DNA of 64,000 nt. Origin: Flavobacterium succinicans. Lineage in GTDB: Bacteria > Bacteroidota > Bacteroidia > Flavobacteriales > Flavobacteriaceae. Below the pieces are notes generated by a model, which was not told the DNA's origin, made no database searches, and saw nothing but the letters and a program-made list of their open reading frames with translations. This document shows positions 55,669 through 63,190 of the stretch, one piece after another; position 1 is the first letter of the stretch, and every line of letters starts with the position of its first letter. Position numbers and translations under genes: made by a program. The DNA is taken from contig NZ_JMTM01000046.1 of the NCBI RefSeq assembly GCF_001662485.1, positions 186,001 to 250,000 on the forward strand. The letters are read 5' to 3'.

Positions 55669-56169
55669 TTACCACAAATTAGCTTTATGCTGCCAAACAA
55701 TCCAAACGAAAACTCCTAAATGCATCACACACACAATAAATTTTAGAAAACTAGAAGCTAAAAAACCAATGAAAGAACCAGTAGCAGCTTTTAGCGCACG
55801 ATTGTGGTCTTTGTTGTCGTAAATCATCTCGCCAATAAAAGCGCCAACAAAAGGACCAATAATGAACCCAAAAGGAATAGGAGTCAATAATCCAACCACT
55901 AAACCGATATTCGTTCCCCAAATTCCATACGAACTGCCTCCAAATTTTTTGGTTCCCTTGGCAGGAATGACATAATCTAAAATCGTTAAAAGAAGTGTAA
56001 TTGCTAAACTGATGCCCAAAACCCAATAATTAACTGGTATAGCATCGGTACAATACAACAAAAACAAACCTACAAAACTCAGACTAGGACCAGGTAAAAC
56101 AGGTAAAAAGCTGCCAAAAAGCCCTACAATAAGAAATACAAACCCGACGACCAAAAGCAGTATGTCCAT
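55669..56169 (-). CDS. DUF456 family membrane protein
   Basis: A 166-residue protein with five or so transmembrane segments. Signature features are GLFGSFLPVLPGPSLSFVGL near residue 18 and PAKGTKKFGGSSYGIWGTNI near 90, then GPFVGAFIGEMIYDN. DUF456 proteins are of unknown function; glycine zippers suggest an oligomeric membrane protein. It stands alone on the minus strand. Confidence 0.92.
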   Translation of the reverse strand: MDILLLVVGFVFLIVGLFGSFLPVLPGPSLSFVGLFLLYCTDAIPVNYWVLGISLAITLLLTILDYVIPAKGTKKFGGSSYGIWGTNIGLVVGLLTPIPFGFIIGPFVGAFIGEMIYDNKDHNRALKAATGSFIGFLASSFLKFIVCVMHLGVFVWIVWQHKANLW

Positions 56170-56226
56170 AAATTAATTTTTAGTAATTTTGAAAGTATAT
56201 TTGTAGTGTTTTATTACGATATAACT

Positions 56227-56610
56227 ATGAAAAAAGACCTTTTTTCAACTTTTATAGGGTTTGGTTTATGCCTCTTTTTCTCTTTGCTTTGTCATGGACA
56301 ATCGCAAAACGAGAAAACTCAAGATGACCTTTTAAAAGAAAGATTGTCAATTCAGTATAAAGCTAAAGTATTAAACTTTAACTTAAAAGAATTTGATGCT
56401 TTGTTTTTTGAATTTTTCACTAAGAAAGAAGATCCAAATATAGTGCTATCGAGAGAAGAATTTTATACCTATACGGTTCAAATTGCCTTGTTTTCAGACC
56501 GATTGAAAGCGCTGTATCCGGATCAAAAAGCAATTGCTGAAGAGAATAAAAGGAAATGGATGTCGGAGCGATACGAAGATTATCTCCAATCCAAACCAAA
56601 TAAAAAATAA
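56227..56610 (+). CDS. hypothetical exported protein
   Basis: About 127 residues from the ATG at 56227, with a signal peptide MKKDLFSTFIGFGLCLFFSL ending near HGQ. The mature chain is charged and helical (KEDPNIVLSREEFYTYTVQI, then RLKALYPDQKAIAEENKRKW). I recognise no family. The small lipoprotein gene follows on the same strand. Confidence 0.72.
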   Translation: MKKDLFSTFIGFGLCLFFSLLCHGQSQNEKTQDDLLKERLSIQYKAKVLNFNLKEFDALFFEFFTKKEDPNIVLSREEFYTYTVQIALFSDRLKALYPDQKAIAEENKRKWMSERYEDYLQSKPNKK

Positions 56611-56657
56611 TAAGTGTATTTTTATCCCAAAATAAGTCCAACCCAAAAAACTCTGCT

Positions 56658-57134
56658 TTGAGTAAAAGTTATTGCTACATTTTGTTACTGGTGTTCGCCT
56701 CTTGCCAATACTTTGAGAAGCAAGTTCCCTCTGAAAAGGAATTGCTGCAAAAGGAATTGAAATCCATTAATTGGAAAGAAGTTGACGAATATCCCTCTTT
56801 GGTAGATTGTGAAGTCGTGACCGACAAGAAGCAACAACAACAATGCTTTTTTGAGCGATTGACACAGTTGATTCAAGAAAAATTGAGCGTAGACACCTTG
56901 GCGGCGTTGTATCCAGAGCTTGACACCATCGAAGTCAAAGTCACCGTTTTTCCCAATTCAACCCTGAAATTTGAACCCCAATTCACAAAAGATTCGGTGG
57001 CTTACGATACCATCAAAATCGATAGTATTCTTCGCGCTCGATTGGTCGGTTTTCCTAAAGTGAATCCCGCCATTAAACGAGGAATTCCTGTAAAAACACA
57101 ATTCATCTTGCCGGTAATTTTAAAAGTAGAATAA
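56658..57134 (+). CDS. hypothetical lipoprotein, TTG start
   Basis: A 158-residue protein that begins at TTG (56658), with a lipoprotein signal SKSYCYILLLVFASCQ (lipid cysteine near residue 16). There is no in-frame ATG ahead of the signal, so the TTG start is required for export. The mature part contains TIEVKVTVFPNSTLKFEPQF, a beta-rich stretch, and DSILRARLVGFPKVNPAIKRG. The C-terminal half has a TonB C-terminal-like look but lacks the usual motif, so no family is assigned. Confidence 0.65.
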   Translation: MSKSYCYILLLVFASCQYFEKQVPSEKELLQKELKSINWKEVDEYPSLVDCEVVTDKKQQQQCFFERLTQLIQEKLSVDTLAALYPELDTIEVKVTVFPNSTLKFEPQFTKDSVAYDTIKIDSILRARLVGFPKVNPAIKRGIPVKTQFILPVILKVE

Positions 57135-57143
57135 TTTTTTTCA

Positions 57144-57221
57144 GGAGCTAATCCAGCTGTCCACTATATCTGTCGCTCCGAACCCCGGAGCCACAGGATG
57201 CCGTTCCCATCTGGGCTAGGG
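57144..57221 (+). repeat. hairpin repeat, family B, copy 3
   Basis: The same element as at 19.1 kb in the same orientation: GCTGTCCACTATATC, stem CTGTCGCTCCG / CGGAGCCACAG with one mispair (C opposite C), loop aacc, then AGGATGCCGTTCCCATC and GGGCTAGGG. It is in the gap between convergent genes. Confidence 0.88.
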
Positions 57222-57242
57222 TAGTCGAGTGTAACCAAACGA

Positions 57243-58346
57243 TTATTTTTCAAATCGCCTCCCTTTCCATTCGTAAGAACCAAAAACAGCATACAAAGCC
57301 ACACTAGTACTAAAAAACGGATAGAGTAAGCTACTACTTATCCAATAACGTATTTTGGAAGGACTCAAAAAACGATATGTTCTGTAAAGCAAAACCGAAT
57401 CAACCATAAATTTCGCTAGCCAAAGTATTGCGATATAGGTGAACGAAATCCAGCCCAAAAATCCCAATACTAATCCCAAAATCAAACTAAGATTACCCGC
57501 AAAAACTACTAATCCTAATCCTATCCCAAACCGACTCTGATAGGAGCTAGTTTTAGAAGCCCAACGCACGCGCTGATGAAACAAGGCTTTCCAGCTATTC
57601 GTAGGTTGTGTTCGGACAATGGTGTCCTTCGATTTTAAATAATGTACTTTTTCTGGACATTGCGCTATGGCTTTTTGCAACAAGAAAACATCATCGCCAC
57701 TGGCTATTTTGTCATTGCCTGCAAATCCATTCAATTTTTGAAAAAGAGATTTTGTATAAGCAAAATTGGCGCCATTGCACATAAAACCTTTGTTAATCCC
57801 AAAACTTCCAATGGTAGCGCCTTGTAAACTCGTCAAATCCAATTGCTGAAAATGATGCAAAAACGAAGGCTTGCAGTCATAAGTAACCGCCCCAGCAATC
57901 ATTTCTACTTTATGATTTTGAATAAAAGCATCCATTGTTAGCAACCAATTTTCGGGAACAACACAATCGGCATCGGTGGTCACTATCCACTCGTTGTTGG
58001 CCAAAGGAACACCCGTCGTGATGGCGTCTTTTTTGGGTGAATTCGATTGTCGAATAGTGTTGATGATACTCACTGAGAACTGAGAACTGAGAACTGAAAA
58101 CTTTTCTTCCGATGCATCATCAATCAATAGCACTTCAAATAAATCCGTCGGATACTTTAGTTTGGAAATACTTTCTAGTAAAATCGGTAAATTTTCTGCT
58201 TCATTGCGAAAAGGTACTAAAATAGAGAACGTGGTTTTTGGAGTCACCTCTTGTTTTTTATACAACGGCACTTGGGAACAACCGTAAATCAGCCAACTTA
58301 TAGTCAACACATAAACGATTACTATGCCTAGTAAAACAAAAATCAT
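57243..58346 (-). CDS. family 2 glycosyltransferase, membrane associated
   Basis: A 367-residue processive-type GT2 enzyme with an N-terminal transmembrane helix and three more near the C-terminus (about 275-350). The nucleotide-sugar site shows as TTDADCVVPENWL (DxD) and the acceptor region as KIASGDDVFLLQKA with QRVRWASKT, a QxxRW motif. It probably builds a lipid-linked glycan. Its start overlaps the stop of the flippase-like gene by 4 bases. A 7-bp tandem repeat inside it encodes an FSVLSSQFSVS insert near residue 85. Confidence 0.9.
   Translation of the reverse strand: MIFVLLGIVIVYVLTISWLIYGCSQVPLYKKQEVTPKTTFSILVPFRNEAENLPILLESISKLKYPTDLFEVLLIDDASEEKFSVLSSQFSVSIINTIRQSNSPKKDAITTGVPLANNEWIVTTDADCVVPENWLLTMDAFIQNHKVEMIAGAVTYDCKPSFLHHFQQLDLTSLQGATIGSFGINKGFMCNGANFAYTKSLFQKLNGFAGNDKIASGDDVFLLQKAIAQCPEKVHYLKSKDTIVRTQPTNSWKALFHQRVRWASKTSSYQSRFGIGLGLVVFAGNLSLILGLVLGFLGWISFTYIAILWLAKFMVDSVLLYRTYRFLSPSKIRYWISSSLLYPFFSTSVALYAVFGSYEWKGRRFEK
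58072..58102. repeat. heptanucleotide tandem repeat inside the glycosyltransferase gene
   Basis: Three perfect copies of actgaga (58072-58092), then a variant actgaaa and a final act. Seven is not a multiple of three, so gain or loss of one unit shifts the reading frame. Confidence 0.9.
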
Positions 58347-59320
58347 TGTTTTTCTTTGAGATTAATGTTTCCCCCTTCGGAGACTAAGGGACTTTTAAAT
58401 CTCAAAACAAAATAACTTCCAATAGCCACTGGCAATACTACATTTAAAAACCACATTAAAGTCGAAATGAAAACCACAATCCACTCGTTTACGCCCAAAA
58501 TTCCAAAGAAAAAAACGGCCACACTTCCTTTTACCGCAAAATCCAAAAATTGAAAAGTTGGCAAAGACGAAGCTAGAAAATAGACCGAAGCAATCGCAGC
58601 CATCATCGTTAAATAGGGTAAATCCACATCAAAAGCCAAAAACAAAAAATAGTATTGATGCGAGAATACCAAGTAGCGACAAGTACCCAGCAGGATGTTT
58701 TTTTGATGAATCGCTTTTGGAATCTCATTGATTTTATGAAGTAGTTTTTCGATGGAGTAGCCTTTAATGTTGATTTTCTTTGAAAAAAATACAATCAATA
58801 TGATTAACAAAAGTCCTCCAAAGAGCAATAGCACTGTTTTTGGTTTGATTATGGCGAAAATAGCATTGAAATACAACAAGCCTAAAATGCCAAAAACGAT
58901 GCTCAATAGCATTTGTATTCCGTTGCAAATCAGATTCAAAAAGATGATTTTTTTGGTTGATTTTTTGTCAAAATACAAGGCTTTTCCAGCATATTCCCCC
59001 ACGCCGTTTGGGGTAAACAAACCCGCAGTCAAAGCAGCCAGCACCTGTTTGGTGGATTCGCTTACCGAGATGGGATGCAGAAAATGGACTAAGTTTTGCC
59101 ATTTCAGAATTTCGAAATAGCGATTCAACACACTAAACGAGAGGATAAAAAGAATGCCTCCAATAGATTGATTCTTGCGAAACAACACTATAAACTTCTC
59201 CCAATTGAGTTGGTCATTGTTGGCGAGTTGGTTGTAGATAAAATAAAACGCTCCCCCTACAATCAAAAGTTTGACTAGAAGTACAAGGAATTGTTTAGTT
59301 TTGTGTGGAATTGAAATCAT
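58343..59320 (-). CDS. lysylphosphatidylglycerol synthase TM-like (flippase-type) membrane protein
   Basis: About 325 residues from the ATG at 59320 (MISIPHKTKQFLVLLVKLLI), with seven or eight transmembrane helices. FTPNGVGEYAGKALYFDKK near residue 120 is the UPF0104/LPG_synthase_TM signature, followed by SLPTFQFLDFAVKGSVAVFF. Family members act in lipid or glycolipid translocation. A frame extended to 59515 runs through a G5/C5 repeat and the ruvC region and is rejected. The last residues, SPLVSEGG, come from another copy of that repeat. It is coupled to the glycosyltransferase gene. Confidence 0.87.
   Translation of the reverse strand: MISIPHKTKQFLVLLVKLLIVGGAFYFIYNQLANNDQLNWEKFIVLFRKNQSIGGILFILSFSVLNRYFEILKWQNLVHFLHPISVSESTKQVLAALTAGLFTPNGVGEYAGKALYFDKKSTKKIIFLNLICNGIQMLLSIVFGILGLLYFNAIFAIIKPKTVLLLFGGLLLIILIVFFSKKINIKGYSIEKLLHKINEIPKAIHQKNILLGTCRYLVFSHQYYFLFLAFDVDLPYLTMMAAIASVYFLASSLPTFQFLDFAVKGSVAVFFFGILGVNEWIVVFISTLMWFLNVVLPVAIGSYFVLRFKSPLVSEGGNINLKEKQ
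58367..58393 (-). repeat. G5/C5 repeat copy inside the flippase-like gene end
   Basis: A diverged member of the family found at leuC-leuD. On the minus strand it reads agtcccttagtctccgaagg then gggaaac. It encodes SPLVSEGG near the C-terminus of the protein. Confidence 0.75.
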
Positions 59321-59322
59321 AG

Positions 59323-59347
59323 ACCCCCTAGCCCCCAAAGGGGGAAT
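59323..59347 (-). repeat. G5/C5 repeat copy directly upstream of the flippase-like start
   Basis: Reads acccccctagcccccaaag-gggga-like (59323-59347) on the plus strand, and ends two bases before the ATG of the flippase-like gene on the minus strand. It fills the short space between the divergent flippase-like and ruvC genes. Confidence 0.85.
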
Positions 59348-59420
59348 TGTTGTGTGAAAAATTATTTTGCAAAGAAACAACAAACTTTGTATTGGAAAAG
59401 GTAAACTTAAAACTAAAAAA

Positions 59421-60017
59421 TTGTCAAACGAACGCATCATATTAGGCATCGACCCAGGAACTACCATTATGGGGTTTGGATTGATTCGGGTTATTAATAA
59501 AAAAATGGAATTCATTCAGCTCAATGAGTTGATTTTGTCCAAATACGACAACCATTACCAAAAGTTGAAAGTCATTTTCGAGCGCACCATTGAGTTGATT
59601 GAGACGCACCATCCTGACGAAATCGCGATTGAAGCGCCTTTCTTTGGTAAAAACGTACAATCGATGTTGAAATTAGGGCGCGCGCAAGGTGTGGCGATGG
59701 CTGCTGGACTTTCTAGAGACATTCCCATTACCGAATACGAACCTAAAAAAATAAAAATGGCCATCACCGGCAACGGAAACGCCAGCAAAGAACAAGTGGC
59801 CAAAATGCTACAACAACTTTTGGGACTAAAAGAACTTCCCAAAAACCTTGACAGTACCGATGGTTTGGCGGCTGCGGTTTGTCATTTTTTCAATTCTGGA
59901 AAAACAATCGGTGAGAAAAGGTACTCGGGGTGGGATGCTTTTGTGAAGGAAAACAGCCCCCTAACCTCCAAAGGGGGAAATAGCTTGTCTATAAACGCTC
60001 CGAAAAAGAAAAAATAA
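59421..60017 (+). CDS. ruvC: crossover junction endodeoxyribonuclease RuvC
   Basis: Resolves Holliday junctions with RuvA and RuvB. The TTG at 59421 gives the canonical start SNERIILGIDPGTTIMGFGL with catalytic D11. The second acidic residue lies in IAIEAPFFGKNVQSMLKLGR and the C-terminal acidic pair in LDSTDGLAAAVCHF. The frame is open from an ATG at 59367, but the extra 18 residues are basic and unlike any RuvC. After the core ends (about residue 165) a tail includes SPLTSKGGNSL, coded by a G5/C5 repeat. hemW follows after 2 bp. Confidence 0.93.
   Translation: MSNERIILGIDPGTTIMGFGLIRVINKKMEFIQLNELILSKYDNHYQKLKVIFERTIELIETHHPDEIAIEAPFFGKNVQSMLKLGRAQGVAMAAGLSRDIPITEYEPKKIKMAITGNGNASKEQVAKMLQQLLGLKELPKNLDSTDGLAAAVCHFFNSGKTIGEKRYSGWDAFVKENSPLTSKGGNSLSINAPKKKK
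59963..59995 (+). repeat. G5/C5 repeat copy inside the ruvC tail
   Basis: Reads agccccctaacctccaaagg then gggaaat and encodes SPLTSKGG. RuvC proteins normally end before this point. Confidence 0.85.
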
Positions 60018-60019
60018 TT

Positions 60020-61210
60020 ATGGCTACTTCAAGTTATATTTCCAGTTTTGCCTCCTCCCTTTCGGGGAGGTCGGGAGGGGCTATTTATATTCACATTCCC
60101 TTTTGCAAACAAGCGTGTCACTATTGCGATTTTCATTTTTCGACTTCGATGAAGAAAAAAGAGGAGATGGTTTTGGCTTTGGCCAAAGAAATACAACTGC
60201 GCAAAAGTGAGTTTCAAGATGAGCTAATTGAAACCATTTATTTTGGAGGAGGAACGCCTTCGGTACTGACTACGGAGGAAATTGAATTCTTGATTGCCGA
60301 AGTGTACCGTCATTACAATGTGATTGAAAATCCAGAAATTACGCTTGAAGCCAATCCTGATGATTTGACCCGTGAGCGAATTGTGGAATTGTCCAAAAGT
60401 TCAATCAATAGACTCAGCATCGGAATTCAGTCGTTTTTTGAAGACGATTTGAAGATGATGAATCGCGCGCATAATTCGGAAGAAGCCCAAAAATGTTTGG
60501 AGCTTGCCACCCAATATTTCGATAACATTTCAATCGATTTGATTTATGGTATTCCTGGGATGAGTAATACGCAATGGCAACAAAACATTGAAACCGCTTT
60601 GCGTTTTGGTGTGCCTCATATTTCTAGCTACGCCTTGACTGTAGAACCTAAAACCGCTTTGAATGCACTCATTCAAAAGGGTAAAATTGATGCACCTAAA
60701 GACGAAGTAGCCGAAGCGCATTTCCAAATATTAGTCGAAACCCTCGAGAAAAATGGTTTTATTCATTATGAGTTGTCCAATTTTGGAAAAGAAAATTATT
60801 TTTCGAAGAACAATTCGGCGTATTGGTTGGGAAAAAAATACATCGGAATTGGTCCATCGGCGCACAGTTATGATGGGATTTCGAGAAGCTGGAATGTGGC
60901 GAATAATGCTTTGTATTTGAAGGCCATTCAACAAGATCAATTGCCCAACGAAAAAGAAATCTTATCTAAAGCCGACCGTTATAACGAATACATTATGACA
61001 GGATTGCGAACCATTTGGGGCGTTTCATTAGACAGAATTGAAAGGAAATTTGGGCAGCACTATTTAGATTATCTAATTAAACAGTCAGAGAAATTCATAA
61101 AGGATGAGTTACTTTCTATTGAAAACAACATTCTAAAACCTACTTCTAAAGGAAAATTCTTGACGGATGGAATTGCGTCAGACTTATTTTATATAAATTT
61201 GGAAGAGTAA
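60020..61210 (+). CDS. hemW: HemW-like radical SAM protein
   Basis: A 396-residue radical SAM protein, heme chaperone HemW rather than oxygen-independent coproporphyrinogen oxidase. The cluster motif is C29, C33, C36 in IPFCKQACHYCDF. YFGGGTPSVL and LEANPDDLT follow, then a HemN C-terminal domain. The usual family start, AGIYIHIPFC, is here preceded by about 20 extra residues including SLSGRSGG, coded by a G5/C5 repeat. It is 2 bp after ruvC. The N-terminal extension and start codon are the least certain parts. Confidence 0.93.
   Translation: MATSSYISSFASSLSGRSGGAIYIHIPFCKQACHYCDFHFSTSMKKKEEMVLALAKEIQLRKSEFQDELIETIYFGGGTPSVLTTEEIEFLIAEVYRHYNVIENPEITLEANPDDLTRERIVELSKSSINRLSIGIQSFFEDDLKMMNRAHNSEEAQKCLELATQYFDNISIDLIYGIPGMSNTQWQQNIETALRFGVPHISSYALTVEPKTALNALIQKGKIDAPKDEVAEAHFQILVETLEKNGFIHYELSNFGKENYFSKNNSAYWLGKKYIGIGPSAHSYDGISRSWNVANNALYLKAIQQDQLPNEKEILSKADRYNEYIMTGLRTIWGVSLDRIERKFGQHYLDYLIKQSEKFIKDELLSIENNILKPTSKGKFLTDGIASDLFYINLEE
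60051..60081 (-). repeat. G5/C5 repeat copy inside the hemW 5' end
   Basis: Reads cctcctccctttcggggagg then tcgggagg on the plus strand, the opposite orientation to the copy in ruvC. It encodes the extra SSLSGRSGG of the HemW N-terminus. Confidence 0.8.
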
Positions 61211-61214
61211 ATTA

Positions 61215-61288
61215 ACCACAAAGGCACAAAGAAATCACTAAGTTCACTAAGCTTTGTGTTCTTTGTGACTTCTTAGTGAACTTAGTGT
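61215..61288. repeat. long palindrome built of CACAAAG/CACTAAG words
   Basis: accacaaaggcacaaag is followed by cactaagttcactaag (61236-61251), which is the exact reverse complement of 61272-61287, and the loop holds ctttgtgttctttgtg complementary to the outer words. It fills the hemW-cyclase gap and resembles the CGCAAAG repeats at 27 kb in build. Confidence 0.8.
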
Positions 61289-61295
61289 TTAAACG

Positions 61296-62096
61296 ATGAA
61301 AGCCACAATAGAACTAATTGACCAAACTGTTACAATCGACCTATCAAAACCTATTGATATTTCGATTCCTTTGACCAATACCGACGAAAATCCTATTGCT
61401 TGGTATATCGAAAAACCTGTCATCGAACCAGTAGTTTTTGGGGATTGGGTAGGGAAAGTATCGGAAGGAAGTTCCTCGACCAATTTTAATAACATCTTTT
61501 TCAATCCGCACGGACACGGTACGCATACCGAATGTTTGGGACATATCACACGTGAATTTTACAGCGTAAATCAATGTTTGCAGCAGTTTTTCTTTCGAGC
61601 CGAATTGATTTCTGTGGTGCCAGAAATGCAAGGAGAAGATTTGGTCATTTCATTAAATAGCCTCTCGACTGCGCTCGAGGTGACATTACAATCGGGTATT
61701 TCTTTTGAAGCCATAGTAATTAGGACTTTGCCCAATTTCAAACTTAAAAAACACCTAAACTATTCGAATACCAATCCACCGTATCTGACGGAAGAAGCGG
61801 CACATTTTATTCGTGAAAACGGTATTCAACATTTATTAATCGATTTGCCGAGTGTAGACAAAGAGAAAGATGAGGGAAAATTAGTAGCGCACAAAGCGTT
61901 TTGGAATGTAAAAGATGTGAATAACCTGAATGCAGATGCAAGATTGAATTGCACCATCACCGAAATGATTTACGTGCCCGATGAAGTGCTAGATGGTACT
62001 TATGTGTTGAATTTGCAAATCGCTTCTTTTGAGAACGATGCTAGTCCGAGTAAACCTATTTTATATGAGTTAAGATTTTTGAATGAGAAATTCTGA
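61296..62096 (+). CDS. cyclase family protein (kynurenine formamidase-like fold)
   Basis: A 266-residue metal-dependent hydrolase. NPHGHGTHTECLGHI near residue 69 is the metal-binding HxxxHxD-like motif of the family, and the second half holds HLLIDLPSVDKEKDEG and AHKAFWNV with further conserved residues. Known members hydrolyse N-formylkynurenine or act as isatin hydrolases; the substrate here is unknown. It begins just after the CACTAAG palindrome. Confidence 0.9.
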   Translation: MKATIELIDQTVTIDLSKPIDISIPLTNTDENPIAWYIEKPVIEPVVFGDWVGKVSEGSSSTNFNNIFFNPHGHGTHTECLGHITREFYSVNQCLQQFFFRAELISVVPEMQGEDLVISLNSLSTALEVTLQSGISFEAIVIRTLPNFKLKKHLNYSNTNPPYLTEEAAHFIRENGIQHLLIDLPSVDKEKDEGKLVAHKAFWNVKDVNNLNADARLNCTITEMIYVPDEVLDGTYVLNLQIASFENDASPSKPILYELRFLNEKF

Positions 62097-62151
62097 GTCA
62101 AGATTTCTAACTTCTAAAATCCTAAATCATTAATCTAAAATCAAAAATTCA

Positions 62152-62526
62152 ATGAATTTAGAAACATTTTACGAATACTGCTTGTCAAAAAAAGCAGTAA
62201 CAGAGCATTTTCCGTTTGATGAAGATACTTTGGTTTTTAAAGTGGGAGGCAAAATGTTTGCCTTGTCTTCGTTAAAACAATGGGAAAAGCAGGAACCCTC
62301 GGTGAATCTCAAGTGTGATCCCGAGCGCGCTTTAGAATTGCGTGCCAATTACGACGCCATCAACGAAGGGTATCATATGAGCAAAATACACTGGAACACC
62401 GTTGCGATTAATCAAGATGTTCCAGATGCTATGCTCAAAGCATTAATCGACCATTCGTATGACTTGGTTTTGAAAAGTCTTACGAAAAAGATACAGGCCG
62501 AAATTGCTAATTCACCTATTGATTAG
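62152..62526 (+). CDS. MmcQ/YjbR family protein
   Basis: A 124-residue protein with the double-stranded-DNA-binding-like CyaY fold. The family pattern is LSKKAVTEHFPFDEDTLVFK, then KMFALSSLKQWEKQEPSVNL, then GYHMSKIHWNTVAINQDVPD. Function is unknown. It is 55 bp downstream of the cyclase and may share its transcript. It converges with the next gene, overlapping by 4 bases. Confidence 0.92.
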   Translation: MNLETFYEYCLSKKAVTEHFPFDEDTLVFKVGGKMFALSSLKQWEKQEPSVNLKCDPERALELRANYDAINEGYHMSKIHWNTVAINQDVPDAMLKALIDHSYDLVLKSLTKKIQAEIANSPID

Positions 62527-63101
62527 ACGACAATATGTCCCCAGTTTTCTCCAGATTTAATGCGGAAAATTTGCATTTCGCTGACACCAAATTGCTTGGC
62601 AATCATTTTAATCCTGGTTTTTCTGTTGGGATTTTGCAGCATTTTTTTGATGCGCATCACTTTGGTCACCGTCAATTTTCTACCATCAGATTTGATGTTG
62701 TGTTCCAGCAAATTTTTTCTTGCTTGAATCACGTGTGGACTTTTTCGGTTGTGTTCCAAAAATTCTTCGCGTGTCGCCCATTTCAAGTTTCGAAGCGAGT
62801 CGTTATCACGCACATAATCTAAATGTAGCACGTGAACTTGGTCTTCGGACTGTTTTGGGATAAAATGCTCCGCAATAAGTTTGTAAAAAAAGAGATGTCG
62901 GTTGACTGGTTTTTCACCTGTATTGATTTTGTAGCGAAAAATACGGTAGCCATCTATCATGCTTCCTTTTAATTCGCGACCTTCTTCAATTCGGTCTTTA
63001 AAACTAATCAGCCTTCCTCGGCTGGTAATTGCATAGCGCAATTGCAAGGATTCGTGTACGTCGAATTCTTTAACTTGTTCGTTTGGATATAATCGAATCA
63101 T
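62523..63101 (-). CDS. NUMOD4/HNH endonuclease-like protein
   Basis: A 192-residue protein. An N-terminal NUMOD4-like segment (YAITSRGRLISF to RELKGSMIDGYRIFRY) is followed by an HNH-like block HVLHLDYVRDNDSLRNLKWA and a C-terminal region that ends in a resolvase-like helix-turn-helix (MIAKQFGVSEMQIFRIKSGE). The order is that of intron-linked homing endonucleases, but no intron or split gene is nearby. It is a stand-alone gene; activity is not proven. Confidence 0.78.
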   Translation of the reverse strand: MIRLYPNEQVKEFDVHESLQLRYAITSRGRLISFKDRIEEGRELKGSMIDGYRIFRYKINTGEKPVNRHLFFYKLIAEHFIPKQSEDQVHVLHLDYVRDNDSLRNLKWATREEFLEHNRKSPHVIQARKNLLEHNIKSDGRKLTVTKVMRIKKMLQNPNRKTRIKMIAKQFGVSEMQIFRIKSGENWGHIVV

Positions 63102-63190
63102 ATGTGGCTTAGATTGATTTAGAGCAAATATAGCTAAATAATTATGTGATTTTTAGAAATAAAAAAGAAGTATACTTTTTTTTTGAAAGT

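Noticed and set aside
59367..59420. RuvC starting at the upstream ATG
   Set aside because: The extra residues are basic and unlike RuvC, while the TTG at 59421 gives the canonical N-terminus.
59321..59515. N-terminal extension of the flippase-like protein
   Set aside because: It runs through a repeat and the antisense of ruvC; the ATG at 59320 precedes the first conserved helix.
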